From assembly GCF_000719865.1 (NCBI RefSeq), contig NZ_JOID01000004.1:1-64000 (forward strand): a DNA stretch of 64,000 nucleotides, written 5' to 3'. This document shows, piece after piece, positions 17,336 to 26,461 of this stretch. Each line of letters starts with the position of its first letter. Within the stretch, counting starts at the first letter, position 1. The stretch is from Streptomyces albus subsp. albus (GTDB lineage: Bacteria; Actinomycetota; Actinomycetes; Streptomycetales; Streptomycetaceae). Made by a program: the position numbers and the translations under genes. A model generated the notes under the pieces. It saw nothing but the letters and a program-made list of their open reading frames with translations, was not told the origin of the DNA and ran no database searches.

Positions 17336-17716
17336 ATGATTCTGCTCCGTCGCCTGCTGGGTGACGTGCTGCGTCGGCAGCGCCAGCGCCAGGGCCGAAC
17401 CCTGCGTGAGGTCTCCTCGTCGGCGCGGGTCTCCCTCGGCTATCTCTCAGAGGTCGAGCGGGGGCAGAAGGAGGCTTCCTCCGAGCTGCTCTCCGCCATC
17501 TGCGATGCGCTGGACGTGCGAATGTCGCAGGTCATGCGTGAGGTGAGTGACGAGCTGTCGCTCGCCGAGCTGGCGCAGTCGGCGGCGGACGAGACCGTGC
17601 CGGCGCCGATGCGGCCCATGCTCAATTCGGTTTCGGTGACGTCCGTGACGGGCGTACCGGAGGAGCGCGTAACGATCAAGGCGCCGACGGAGGCCGTGGA
17701 CGTCGTCGCTGCCTGA
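17336..17716 (+). CDS. clgR: ClgR, activator of clp and lon protease genes
   Basis: A 126-residue Xre-type regulator. An HTH covers ~12-68 ([20 protein letters not shown]), close to the ClgR/PopR group. The ftsK-pgsA-cinA-clgR order is diagnostic in actinobacteria. The chain ends in VDVVAA: a C-terminal Ala-Ala is the feature through which ClpP degrades ClgR in S. lividans, so feedback control by proteolysis is likely retained. ATG with GAGGAGGGAG upstream gives a strong ribosome site. A TACGGT hexamer (17283-17288) could be the -10 of its own promoter in the 109-bp gap. I saw no clear GTTCGC-N5-GCG ClgR box in that gap. Confidence 0.9.
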   Translation: MILLRRLLGDVLRRQRQRQGRTLREVSSSARVSLGYLSEVERGQKEASSELLSAICDALDVRMSQVMREVSDELSLAELAQSAADETVPAPMRPMLNSVSVTSVTGVPEERVTIKAPTEAVDVVAA

Positions 17717-17743
17717 CGGCCCAGTCGGCCACCCCTTGTCGCA

Positions 17744-17771
17744 GGCCCCGGACGGTTCGCCGTCCGGGGCC
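17744..17771 (+). terminator. clgR terminator
   Basis: A perfect 12-bp stem (GGCCCCGGACGG and its complement) with a TTCG tetraloop, 28 nt after the clgR stop. It closes the rimO/pgsA/cinA/clgR transcript before the dps promoter. Confidence 0.8.
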
Positions 17772-17926
17772 CGGCGCGTTCCGGGCGGCTTTTCCGCGGC
17801 TTTTCGCACCCCACCCGCTCATGTGTGACCCGTGTCACTTGACAGGGGCGGGTTTCCCGGACATGCCTCCGGCCCGGAGGGTATGCGATGGTGGAGAAGG
17901 GTTGATCGGACAAAGCAGGAGGAAAC

Positions 17927-18415
17927 ATGTCTGTCGTCAAGAGCCCGCTGGCCGACGAGGGCGACCGCCGGGCGGTTGCCGAGGCACTCCAGGGCGCTCT
18001 GGTCGATCTGGTCGATCTCTCGCTGGTGGCCAAGCAGGTGCACTGGAACGTGGTCGGCCCCCGGTTCCGCTCCGTACACCTCCAGCTCGACGAGGTCGTG
18101 GACACCGCCCGGGAGCACGCGGACATCGTGGCCGAGCGCGCAGCGGCGCTGGGCATCTCCCCGGACGGCCGTGCCGAGACCGTGGCCAAGACCAGCGGCC
18201 TCAACACCGTCAAGGAGACCTGGATCCGGGACACCGACGCGGTCCAGACGCTCGTGGAGGCCCTCGGCTCCGTCATCACGCGGATGCGGGAGCGGATCGA
18301 GGCCACGGACAAGCCGGACCCCGTCACCCAGGACATGATCATCGCTGTGACCGGCGAGCTCGAGAAGCACCGCTGGATGTTCCAGGCCGAGGACGCGGAG
18401 GGCCTGGGAGCCTGA
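17927..18415 (+). CDS. dps: Dps-family ferritin-like DNA-protection protein
   Basis: A 162-residue Dps protein. The ferroxidase signature is complete: KQVHWNVVGPRF (His at ~39) and then DEVVDTAREHADIVAER with the metal-binding Asp and Glu. Dps dodecamers oxidise and store iron and condense DNA. The N-terminal tail is short and weakly charged, so DNA binding may be limited. From memory this is the position of DpsB in S. coelicolor. The ribosome site is strong (AGGAGG, 5 nt before ATG). A TTGACA-like box (17839-17844) lies upstream. The gene is monocistronic in appearance. Confidence 0.93.
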   Translation: MSVVKSPLADEGDRRAVAEALQGALVDLVDLSLVAKQVHWNVVGPRFRSVHLQLDEVVDTAREHADIVAERAAALGISPDGRAETVAKTSGLNTVKETWIRDTDAVQTLVEALGSVITRMRERIEATDKPDPVTQDMIIAVTGELEKHRWMFQAEDAEGLGA

Positions 18416-18492
18416 CCGGCCCCGGTCGCCCGCTCCGCCTCGGGGCGAGGAGCGGTGCCGTCCGTGCCGGCCGGCCGGAGGAGGCGGTCACT

Positions 18493-18846
18493 GTGGAGCG
18501 AGAGCCCTGGATAGCCGCGCCGGGTGCGATACCCGGCGCCATACGCACCCCCCGGCTCGTTGCCGTGCCCGGCGCGCTCCGGGCCCTGCCGGGCGCCGTA
18601 CCCGGCGCGGTGCGTGCCCTTCCGGCCGCCGTGCGCTGGACGCTGGTGCTGGCCCTGGCCGGGGTGTGGTGGTGGGCCGTGCTCCGGCTGGCGCTGTCAC
18701 CGGGCCGGGCCGGTGTCGTCGAGGCGGCCGTCGCGGCGAGCGGCTGGGGCCTCGGGCTGCTGCCGGTCCACTGCGCCCCGCCGGGAACGGGGGTCGCGGA
18801 GGGCCGACGCCATGCCGCTGGAGCCCCCGCCGCGGGCGGCCGCTGA
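18493..18846 (+). CDS. Small putative membrane protein of unknown function
   Basis: A 117-residue protein from a GTG start with GGAGGAGG about 7 nt upstream. It is rich in Ala, Pro, Gly and Arg, with a repetitive PGAxPGAxR segment (~10-45) and one hydrophobic helix (WTLVLALAGVWWWAVLRLAL, ~48-67). I recognise no domain. It follows dps by 77 nt and is convergent with the nei gene. Codon third positions are G/C-rich, which supports but does not prove that it is coding. Confidence 0.5.
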   Translation: MEREPWIAAPGAIPGAIRTPRLVAVPGALRALPGAVPGAVRALPAAVRWTLVLALAGVWWWAVLRLALSPGRAGVVEAAVAASGWGLGLLPVHCAPPGTGVAEGRRHAAGAPAAGGR

Positions 18847-18940
18847 GCCGGCGTACTGGGTCGGCGGATCCGCACAGCACGCGGGAGTGGGGTGGGGAAC
18901 ACGACCGGGAGGGGAACCGGGCATCTCCGACGGGGGATGA

Positions 18941-19735
18941 TCACGGATATGGCCCGGGCTGGCAGCGCGGGCACCAGTAGGTGTCGCGTTCCCGTCCCGG
19001 CTCGCCCTGTTCCGCCATGCGGACGGGGGTGCCGCAGCGCCGGCAGGGCCGCCCTGCGCGGCCGTACACCCACAGCTTGCGGTCCCCGCGCGGATCGGCC
19101 GTGGTGACGCGGGAGGCGCGGGCCTTGTTGAGGTCCAGGAGCTTCGCGGCGAGCGCGACGAGACGGTCGGGCGACGGGACGTCCCCGGCCGGCAGCCAGG
19201 GGGAGAGGCGGAGCATGAAGCACAGCTCCGACTTGTAGACATTGCCCAGGCCGGCGAGATTGCGCTGGTCGAGCAGGGCCTCGCCGACCGGGCGGGCCGG
19301 GTCGGCGAGCAGCCGCCGGCGGGCCTCCCGCGGATCCCAGTCGGGGCCGAGCGGGTCCGGGCCGAGATGGCCCACCACGGTGTCCTCGTCGGCGGTGCGG
19401 AGCAGGTCGAGTACCGGCAGCCGGTAGCCGACGGCCGTCCGCGCCGCCGTGCCGAGGATCGCGCGGATCTGGTGCTCCGGGCCGCCGCGCGGGCGCTCAC
19501 CGGCGGCGTAGACCCGCCAGGCTCCGTCCATCCGCAGATGGGAGTGGAGCGTCAGACCGCCCTCGAAGCGGGCCAGCAGATGCTTTCCGCGCGGTACGAC
19601 CTCCAGCACGCTCCGGCCGGAGAGATCGGCGGTGGCGAGTTTCGGCACCCGGAGATCGCAGCGGACGAGCCTGTCACCGGCCAGGGCTTCGTGCAGGCGC
19701 CGGGCGGTCCGCCAGACGGTGTCTCCTTCGGGCAT
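18941..19735 (-). CDS. nei: Endonuclease VIII-like DNA glycosylase (Nei/Fpg family)
   Basis: A 264-residue bifunctional glycosylase/AP lyase for oxidised pyrimidines. MPEGDTVWR supplies the catalytic Pro2-Glu3 of the Nei subgroup; the H2TH region has LLDQRNLAGLGNVYKSE; the C-terminus has a CxxC...CxxC zinc finger (CRRCG and CPRC). MPEGDT favours the actinobacterial Nei group over Fpg (MPELPE). The ATG is preceded 6 nt upstream by CATCAT, compatible with a leaderless start. It lies 66 nt downstream of the lhr stop on the same strand and could be cotranscribed with that helicase. Confidence 0.92.
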   Translation of the reverse strand: MPEGDTVWRTARRLHEALAGDRLVRCDLRVPKLATADLSGRSVLEVVPRGKHLLARFEGGLTLHSHLRMDGAWRVYAAGERPRGGPEHQIRAILGTAARTAVGYRLPVLDLLRTADEDTVVGHLGPDPLGPDWDPREARRRLLADPARPVGEALLDQRNLAGLGNVYKSELCFMLRLSPWLPAGDVPSPDRLVALAAKLLDLNKARASRVTTADPRGDRKLWVYGRAGRPCRRCGTPVRMAEQGEPGRERDTYWCPRCQPGPYP

Positions 19736-19801
19736 ACGGCCATGATGCCCCGGGGCGGACGGGCCGGAGCGCCGTTGCCGGGGAGCCGCCGACCGGGGGT
19801 C

Positions 19802-22800
19802 TCAGCGAGGGCGGAGCCGCAGTCCTCGCGGGGAGGCGTGGAAGCCCGCCGTCTCCAGGGCCCGGCCCACGGGGGACCCCAGTGCCGGGGCGCCGTTGGC
19901 CCGCTCCACGGTGACCGTGCCGAGGGCGCCCCGCAGGGCCGCTTCCGCGAGGGTCTCCGCCGCCAGATGGAGCCGGGCGTCGCCCTCCGCGTCGCCGTCC
20001 TCCCCGCCGGGCCAGGCGAGCAGCGTCTTGCCGCCGCGCTCCACATAGAGCACCAGCCGCCCGTCGACCAGCACCACCAGGGCGCCCGCCTTCCGGCCCG
20101 GCCGGTGGCCGGCGCCGGCGGGCGGTTCGGGCCAGGGCAGGGCGGCTCCGTAGGCGTTGGCCGGGTCGGCGGCCGCCAGCAGAACGGCTCGGCCGCGGCC
20201 GCCCTGCGGCTCGCCGGGGACGCCGGGGGCGCCGGGGAAGGCCGGGTTCTCCGCGGCGTCCCGCTCCCGGGCCGTGGCGATGGCGCGCAGCCGGTCCACC
20301 GCGCCGTCCATGGCGAACTGCGCGGCCCCCAGCCCTTCGACCACATAGCCGCGCCGCGCCTTGCCGGTGTCCTCGAAGGCGGCCAGCACGCGGTAGGCCG
20401 CGGAGAAGCCGCCCTCGACGCCCTCGGCGGCGACCGCGCCGCGGGTGACCACACCGTGCCGGTCCAGCAGGGTCTGCGCGAGGGCGTGGGCCCGGTGCGT
20501 CGTGTCGTGCTCCCGCTCCGGCAGCAGCGACCAGCGGCCGGCGACGGTCGGCGGGCCGCCCGGCGAGGCCGGCCGCCCGGTGCGGCCGGGGAGACCGCCG
20601 TACCGGCCGCGGGGCACGGGCCGCCTGGCGCGGTGGGCGGTGGCGCCGGCGGTGCGGCCCGAGCCGAGTAGCGAGCGCAGCGGTGCCAGGGTGTCGTTGG
20701 TGAGCCGTCCGGACCAGGCGAGATCCCATACGGCGTCGGCCAGTTCGGCCTCCGTGGCCTCGGAGTGGCCGGCTGACCGCACCCGGTCGGCGAGCTGGCG
20801 GAAGAACAGCCCGTAACCCCCGGACAGGGCCTGCAGGACGGCCTCGTGGAGCGGGCCCGCCTCGAAGGGCAGCGGGGCGGGGAGGAGCAGCGGGGCCACG
20901 TCGGCGAGGTACAGCGAGAGCCAGCCGTCCTTGCCGGGCAGCGCCCCGGCGCCCGCCCAGACGATCTCGCCGGCGGCCGTCAGCTCGTCGAGCATTCCCG
21001 GGGTGTAGCCGGCCACCCGGGACGGCAGGACGAGCTTCTCCAGGGCGGAGGCGGGGACGGGTGCGCCCTGCAACTGCTCGACGGCGCGCACCAGTCCGTC
21101 GATGCCGCGCAGACCGCGGGTGCCGACCTGCTGCCACTGGGGCAGGAAGGAGCCGAGCGCGGGCGGCGGCACCGGCTCCAGCTCCCGGCGCAGCGCGGCC
21201 AGGGAACGGCGGCGCAGCCGCCGCAGCACTCCGCTGTCGCACCACTCCTGGCCGGCGCCCGCCGGGTGGAACTCGCCCTGGACGACCCGGCCGTCGGCGG
21301 CGAGCCGGCGCAGGGCACCCTCGGTGACGGCCACGCCGAGGCCGAAGCGCTCCGCGGCCGCGGCGGAGGTGAAGGGGCCGTGGGTCCGGGCGTAGCGGGC
21401 GAGGAGGTCGCCGAGCGGGTCCTTGACCGGCTCCGTGAAGGCTTCCGGTACGCCGACGGGCAGCGCCGTGCCCAGGGCGTCGCGGAGCCGTCCGGCGTCC
21501 TCCACCGCCGCCCAGTGCTCCCGCCCGGCGATCCGTACGCGGATGGCGCGCCGGGCGTCGGCCAGCTCCCCGGCCCAGCCGGGTTCGGCGCCGCGCGCGG
21601 CCAGCTCGGCGTCGGTGACCGGGCCGAGGAGGCGGAGCAGGTCGGCGACGCTCTCCGGGTCCTTCGCGCGGCGGTCCTCCGTCAGCCACTGCAGCTCGCG
21701 CTCCAGGCTCTCCAGCACCTCGGCGTCGAGGAGTTCGCGCAGCTCGGCCTGGCCCAGCAGCTCCGCCAGCAGCCGGGAGTCCAGGGAGAGCGCGGCGGCC
21801 CGGCGCTCGGCGAGCGGGGAGTCGCCCTCGTAGAGGTACTGCGCGACATAGCCGAAGAGGAGGGAGCGGGCGAAGGGGGAGGGCTCCGGGGTGGTGATCT
21901 CGACCAGGCGGACCCGGCGGGCCTCGATGTCGCCCATGAGTTCGGTGAGGCCCGGGACGTCGAAGACGTCCTGCAGGCATTCGCGCACGGCCTCCAGCAC
22001 GATCGGGAAGGAGCCGAACTCGGATGCCACCTGGAGCAGTTGGGCGGCTCGCTGGCGCTGCTGCCAGAGCGGGGTGCGCTTCCCGGGGTCGCGGCGCGGC
22101 AGCAGCAGGGCGCGGGCGGCGCACTCGCGGAAGCGGGCGGCGAACAGCGCCGAGCCGCCGACCTGGTCGGTGACGATCTGCCCGATGTCCTCCCGGTCGA
22201 AGACGACGTCGGCCGCCCCGGCCGGCGGCTGCTCGGGGTCGGACCAGGCGGGAACAGGCGGCGCGCTGTCCGGGCCGCTGCCTCCCCCGGGGCCGGGCTC
22301 CATGTCCAGCAGGTCCAGGCCCATCATGTCGGCGTCGGGCAGCCGCAGCACGATGCCGTCGTCGGCGTGCATCACCTGGGCGTCCATGCCGAACCGCTCC
22401 GCCAGCCGGGCGCCGAGCGCCAGCGCCCACGGGGCGTGCACCTGGGCGCCGAAGGGGGAGTGCACGACGACGCGCCAGTCGCCCAGCTCGTCGCGGAAGC
22501 GTTCCACGACGACGGTGCGGTCGTCGGGGACGTGCCCGCACGCCTTCCGCTGCTCCTCCAGATAGGCCAGCAGGTTCTCCGCCGCCAGCGCGTCCAGCCC
22601 GGCGGACGTCAGCCGCGCCCGGGCCTCCGCGGGGGCCAGGGAAGCGATCTCGCGGAGGAACGCGCCCAGCGCCCGGCCGAGTTCGAGCGGACGGCCGAGC
22701 TGGTCGCCCTTCCAGAACGGCAGCCGCCCGGGCACACCCGGCGCGGGGGAGACGAGGACGCGGTCGCGGGTGATGTCCTCGATGCGCCAGGTGGTGGTGC

Positions 22801-24553
22801 CCAGCGTGAAGACATCGCCCACCCGCGACTCGTACACCATCTCCTCGTCCAGCTCGCCCACCCGCCCGCCGCCCTTCTTCGGGTCGGCGCCGGCGAGGAA
22901 GACGCCGAAGAGGCCGCGGTCCGGGATGGTGCCGCCGGAGGTCACCGCGAGGCGCTGGGCGCCCGGCCGGCCGCTGACCGTCCCGGCCACCCGGTCCCAG
23001 ACCAGGCGGGGCCGCAACTCGGCGAAGGCGTCGGACGGATAGCGGCCCGCGAGCATGTCGAGGACGGAGGTGTACGCGGACTCCGGGAGCGACGCGAAGG
23101 GCGCGGCGCGCCGGACCACGGCGAGCAGCTCCTCGACGTCCCAGGCGTCCATGGACGTCATGGCCACGATCTGCTGGGCCAGCACGTCCAGCGGGTTCGC
23201 CGGGACGCGCAGCGCCTCGATGGCGCCCGAGCGCATCCGCTCCGTCACCACCGCCGACTGGACCAGATCGCCGCGGTACTTGGGGAAGACGACCCCGGTG
23301 GAGACCGCGCCCACCTGGTGCCCGGCCCGCCCGACGCGCTGGAGCCCGGAGGCCACCGACGGCGGGGACTCGACCTGGACGACCAGGTCCACCGCGCCCA
23401 TGTCGATGCCCAGTTCGAGACTGGAGGTGGCGACGACGGCGGGCAGCCGGCCCGCCTTGAGATCCTCCTCCACCTGCGCCCGCTGCTCCTTGGAGACCGA
23501 GCCGTGGTGGGCGCGGGCCAGCACCGCCGGCGCGCCCCGGGCGGCTCCGGAGCCGCCCATCAGCTCGGCGGGGGAGTGGTCCTCGGGCACCGGCTCGCCC
23601 GTGGCCCGCTCGTACGCGATCTCGTTGAGCCGGTTGCAGAGCCGCTCGGCGAGCCGCCGGGAGTTGACGAAGACGATCGTGGACCGGTGGGCCTGGACCA
23701 GATCGGCGATCCGCTCCTCGACATGCGGCCAGATCGACGGCCGCTCCGCCGCCCCGCCGTCCGGGCCTTCCGCGGCGTCCCGCGCCGGGGCGCCGCCGAG
23801 CTCGCCGAGATCCTCGACGGGCACGACCACCGAGAGGTCGAACCGCTTCTCGGAGGGCGGCTGGACGATCTCCACCCGGCGCCGCGGCGACAGATAGCGC
23901 GCCACCTCCTCGACCGGGCGGACGGTGGCGGACAGGCCGATCCGGCGGGCGGGGCGGGGCAGCAGCTCGTCCAGCCGCTCCAGGGAGAGCGCGAGGTGCG
24001 CGCCGCGCTTGGTGCCCGCGACGGCGTGCACCTCGTCGAGGATGACCGTCTCGACCCCGGACAGGGCCTCCCGCGCGGAGGAGGTCAGCATCAGGAAGAG
24101 CGACTCGGGGGTGGTGATCAGGATGTCCGGCGGGCGGTTGGCGAGGGAGCGGCGCTCGGCGGCCGGGGTGTCCCCGGAGCGGATGCCGACCCGGACCTCG
24201 GGCTCCGGCAGCCCCAGCCGGACCGCCTCGTGCCGGATGCCGGTGAGCGGGCTGCGGAGGTTGCGCTCCACGTCGACCGCGAGGGCCTTCAGGGGTGAGA
24301 TGTACAACACCCGGCAGCGCTTCTTCGCCTCGGCGGGCGGGGGCGTGCTCGCCAGCCGGTCCAGGGAGGCCAGGAAGGCGGCGAGCGTCTTGCCGGAGCC
24401 GGTCGGCGCGACCACCAGGACGTCCGACCCCGCGCCGATCGCCCGCCAGGCGCCCGCCTGGGCGGCGGTGGGCGCGGTGAAGGCCCCCGAGAACCAGGCG
24501 CGGGTGGCGGGCGAGAAGGCGTCGAGGGCCGGGGCGGCCGGGTCGTGCGGCAT
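19802..24553 (-). CDS. lhr: Lhr family ATP-dependent helicase
   Basis: A 1583-residue superfamily 2 helicase. Motifs in order: Walker A APTGSGKT (~47-54), motif Ia SPLKALAVDVE, motif II DEVH, motif III SAT, motif VI QRVGRAGH, then the Lhr winged-helix and DEAD/H-associated domains, and the long C-terminal region typical of full-length (~1500-residue) Lhr. In mycobacteria Lhr is a 3'-5' DNA translocase in the damage response. Frame continues 366 codons upstream but that part is antisense to the araC gene; MPHDPAAPALDAFSPATRAW matches the family start, and CACGAT lies 6 nt before this ATG. It is divergent from araC and upstream of nei. Confidence 0.93.
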   Translation of the reverse strand: MPHDPAAPALDAFSPATRAWFSGAFTAPTAAQAGAWRAIGAGSDVLVVAPTGSGKTLAAFLASLDRLASTPPPAEAKKRCRVLYISPLKALAVDVERNLRSPLTGIRHEAVRLGLPEPEVRVGIRSGDTPAAERRSLANRPPDILITTPESLFLMLTSSAREALSGVETVILDEVHAVAGTKRGAHLALSLERLDELLPRPARRIGLSATVRPVEEVARYLSPRRRVEIVQPPSEKRFDLSVVVPVEDLGELGGAPARDAAEGPDGGAAERPSIWPHVEERIADLVQAHRSTIVFVNSRRLAERLCNRLNEIAYERATGEPVPEDHSPAELMGGSGAARGAPAVLARAHHGSVSKEQRAQVEEDLKAGRLPAVVATSSLELGIDMGAVDLVVQVESPPSVASGLQRVGRAGHQVGAVSTGVVFPKYRGDLVQSAVVTERMRSGAIEALRVPANPLDVLAQQIVAMTSMDAWDVEELLAVVRRAAPFASLPESAYTSVLDMLAGRYPSDAFAELRPRLVWDRVAGTVSGRPGAQRLAVTSGGTIPDRGLFGVFLAGADPKKGGGRVGELDEEMVYESRVGDVFTLGTTTWRIEDITRDRVLVSPAPGVPGRLPFWKGDQLGRPLELGRALGAFLREIASLAPAEARARLTSAGLDALAAENLLAYLEEQRKACGHVPDDRTVVVERFRDELGDWRVVVHSPFGAQVHAPWALALGARLAERFGMDAQVMHADDGIVLRLPDADMMGLDLLDMEPGPGGGSGPDSAPPVPAWSDPEQPPAGAADVVFDREDIGQIVTDQVGGSALFAARFRECAARALLLPRRDPGKRTPLWQQRQRAAQLLQVASEFGSFPIVLEAVRECLQDVFDVPGLTELMGDIEARRVRLVEITTPEPSPFARSLLFGYVAQYLYEGDSPLAERRAAALSLDSRLLAELLGQAELRELLDAEVLESLERELQWLTEDRRAKDPESVADLLRLLGPVTDAELAARGAEPGWAGELADARRAIRVRIAGREHWAAVEDAGRLRDALGTALPVGVPEAFTEPVKDPLGDLLARYARTHGPFTSAAAAERFGLGVAVTEGALRRLAADGRVVQGEFHPAGAGQEWCDSGVLRRLRRRSLAALRRELEPVPPPALGSFLPQWQQVGTRGLRGIDGLVRAVEQLQGAPVPASALEKLVLPSRVAGYTPGMLDELTAAGEIVWAGAGALPGKDGWLSLYLADVAPLLLPAPLPFEAGPLHEAVLQALSGGYGLFFRQLADRVRSAGHSEATEAELADAVWDLAWSGRLTNDTLAPLRSLLGSGRTAGATAHRARRPVPRGRYGGLPGRTGRPASPGGPPTVAGRWSLLPEREHDTTHRAHALAQTLLDRHGVVTRGAVAAEGVEGGFSAAYRVLAAFEDTGKARRGYVVEGLGAAQFAMDGAVDRLRAIATARERDAAENPAFPGAPGVPGEPQGGRGRAVLLAAADPANAYGAALPWPEPPAGAGHRPGRKAGALVVLVDGRLVLYVERGGKTLLAWPGGEDGDAEGDARLHLAAETLAEAALRGALGTVTVERANGAPALGSPVGRALETAGFHASPRGLRLRPR

Positions 24554-24601
24554 GTCCCCATCGTGCACCCCGGTACCGACAAACGCGGCGTCACCGCTGG
24601 T

Positions 24602-24642
24602 GGGGGCCGTCCCCCGGGTCGTCCTCCGGGGGAACGGCCCCC
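24602..24642. other. Strong stem-loop in the lhr/araC divergent spacer
   Basis: A 15-16 bp G/C stem (GGGGGCCGTCCCCCGG and its complement, with one bulged A) with an 8-nt loop. It lies between two divergent genes, so it is not downstream of either. It could be transcribed only in a longer upstream RNA, or act as a DNA structure or operator. Confidence 0.6.
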
Positions 24643-24679
24643 CGGCCGGCGGAGGCGCGGCGGAGGCACAATGGCCGGT

Positions 24680-25579
24680 ATGCGGGAGATACGGGAGAAG
24701 CGGGCGAAAGAGCACGCCCGGTACTGGCAGCATCCACGGCTGCCCGGTGTCGATCTGCTGCACGCCCGCTACGTCCGGCACACCTTCTCCCGCCACGCCC
24801 ACGACGGCTTCGTCATCGGCGCGGTGACCGGCGGGGTGGAGGGCGTCGGGCTGCCCCGCGGGGCGGAGCACGTCGGCAGCGGCGGAGTCGTCCTGATCAA
24901 CCCGGAGACTCCCCACACCGCGTACGCCGGGGTCAGCGAGGGCTGGAGCTACCGCGTCCTGTACCCCTCGGTCGACGTGGTCGCGGAGGTGGCGGCCGAG
25001 ACGGCTGCGGTGCGGGGCACCCCGTCGTTCGGCGAGACGGTGCTCGACGACCCGGAGAGCGGCCGGCTGATCGCCGCCGTGCACCGGGCGGCCGAGGAGG
25101 ACAACGCCCTGGCCGCCGGCACCCTGCTGCGCACCGCGGTCGCCCGCCTGCTGGAGCGCTGCGGCAGCACGGCCGGTCCCGGTCCGGCCGGCCCGCCCGG
25201 TGCCGGGGCGCGGGCCGCCGCACGGGCCCGGGACCTGCTGATGGAGCACATGGCGGACCCGCCGCCGCTCGAACAGCTCGCCGCGGCGGTCGGCACCGGT
25301 CCGTTCGCCCTGCTGCGCGCCTTCCGCGACGCCTACGGACTCCCGCCGCACGCCTGGCTCACCGGCGCCCGGGTCCGCCGGGCCAGGGCCCTGCTCGACG
25401 AGGGGGCCGCGCCGGCCGAGGCGGCCGCCGCCGTCGGTTTCACCGACCAGCCGCATCTGAACCGGCACTTCACCCGGATCGTCGGGGTGCCGCCCGGCGC
25501 GTACCGGCGGGAGCGGCAGCGCGCCCGTGCCCTCGGTGCCGCAAGAACGTCCAAGACGGGGAGCGGCGCCGCTCCGTAG
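24680..25579 (+). CDS. AraC family transcriptional regulator
   Basis: A 299-residue regulator with an N-terminal cupin-type sensing domain (~20-130, HTFSRHAHDGFVIGAVTGG; INPETPHTA) and two C-terminal helix-turn-helix motifs (~190-285, PLEQLAAAVGTGPFALLRAF and AAAAVGFTDQPHLNRHFTRI). It stands 75 nt upstream of azlCD on the same strand, so it probably controls that exporter; the ligand may be an amino acid. I chose the second ATG because CACAAT lies 7 nt before it, the leaderless pattern seen elsewhere here; ATG at 24671 with GGAGG 4 nt upstream would add MAG. Confidence 0.88.
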   Translation: MREIREKRAKEHARYWQHPRLPGVDLLHARYVRHTFSRHAHDGFVIGAVTGGVEGVGLPRGAEHVGSGGVVLINPETPHTAYAGVSEGWSYRVLYPSVDVVAEVAAETAAVRGTPSFGETVLDDPESGRLIAAVHRAAEEDNALAAGTLLRTAVARLLERCGSTAGPGPAGPPGAGARAAARARDLLMEHMADPPPLEQLAAAVGTGPFALLRAFRDAYGLPPHAWLTGARVRRARALLDEGAAPAEAAAAVGFTDQPHLNRHFTRIVGVPPGAYRRERQRARALGAARTSKTGSGAAP

Positions 25580-25654
25580 CGTGCGGGCGTGGACGGCGCG
25601 GACGGTGTGGACGGCGCGAACGACGGTGGACGAGACGGACGGACGAGGCAACCG

Positions 25655-26461
25655 GTGGACATGAGGGAGACCGCGGGAACCCCGGACGCGGGGCGCGGAA
25701 CGGAACCGGGGCGCGGGACGGAGCCGGGGGCCGGTGCCCCGGTGCGGGTGGAGACCCTGCCGCGCTCCGACGCGGCGGTGGTGCGGGACGCGCTCGGCGT
25801 GGGCGTCGCCGTGGGGCTGTCGGGCTTCGCCTTCGGGGTGACCTCCGCGGGAGCCGGTCTCACCCTGCTCCAGACCTGCGCGCTCAGCCTGCTGGTGTTC
25901 ACGGGCGCCTCGCAGTTCGCGCTCGTCGGCGCGCTCGCGGCGGGCGGCAACCCGTACACGGCCGCGGCCGGGGCGTTCTTCCTCGGGGTGCGCAACGCCT
26001 TCTACGGGCTGCGGCTGTCGCAGCTGCTGCGCGTCCCCCGCGCCCTGCGCCCGTTCGCCGCCCAGTGGGTCATCGACGAGACCGCCGCGGTCGCCCTCGC
26101 CCAGCCCGGGCGGCGCGCGGCGCGGATCGGCTTCGCCGTCACCGGCGCGACCCTCTACGTGCTGTGGAACCTGACCACGCTGCTCGGCGCGCTCGGTGCC
26201 TCGGCGCTGGGCGATCCGCGGGTGTGGGGCCTGGACGCCGCAGGCCCGGCGGTGTTCCTGGCCCTGCTCGCGCCGATGCTGAGGACGGCGACCGAACGCG
26301 CGGTGGCCGGTGTGGCGGTGGTGCTCGTGCTCGTCGGCGTGCCCGTGCTGCCCGCCGGGGTGCCGGTGCTCGTCGCGGCGCTGGCCGCGCCGGTCGTCCT
26401 GGCGCTGCGCGGCCGGGGCGCGGCCCGTCCGGTCCGTCCCGGGAAGGGGCGCGGCCGGTGA
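25655..26461 (+). CDS. azlC: AzlC family amino-acid exporter subunit
   Basis: A 268-residue membrane protein. After a ~50-residue polar N-terminus it has the AzlC core (GLSGFAFGVTSAGAGLTLLQTCALSLLVFTGASQ split over ~68-105; FLGVRNAFYGLRLS ~130-143; QWVIDETAAVA) and about seven membrane spans. AzlCD exports branched-chain amino acids and analogues in Bacillus. GTG at 25655 has GAGG 6 nt upstream; an open extension back to 25589 consists of Asp/Gly repeats from a GGACGG-rich stretch and is doubtful; ATG at 25661 is another option. Its stop overlaps the azlD start (GTGA). Confidence 0.88.
   Translation: MDMRETAGTPDAGRGTEPGRGTEPGAGAPVRVETLPRSDAAVVRDALGVGVAVGLSGFAFGVTSAGAGLTLLQTCALSLLVFTGASQFALVGALAAGGNPYTAAAGAFFLGVRNAFYGLRLSQLLRVPRALRPFAAQWVIDETAAVALAQPGRRAARIGFAVTGATLYVLWNLTTLLGALGASALGDPRVWGLDAAGPAVFLALLAPMLRTATERAVAGVAVVLVLVGVPVLPAGVPVLVAALAAPVVLALRGRGAARPVRPGKGRGR

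Noticed and set aside
17845..17884. A SigB-type promoter before dps using GGGTAT at 17879
   Set aside because: No GNNTN -35 lies 14-16 nt upstream of that hexamer, so the match is incomplete.
20846..24298. A 1150-codon plus-strand frame opposite lhr
   Set aside because: Composition is Gly/Arg/Glu/His-rich with no recognisable domain, whereas the minus strand carries complete helicase motifs.
24554..25651. An N-terminal extension of Lhr of 366 codons
   Set aside because: It would lie wholly antisense to the AraC gene, and the helicase family N-terminus aligns with the ATG at 24553.
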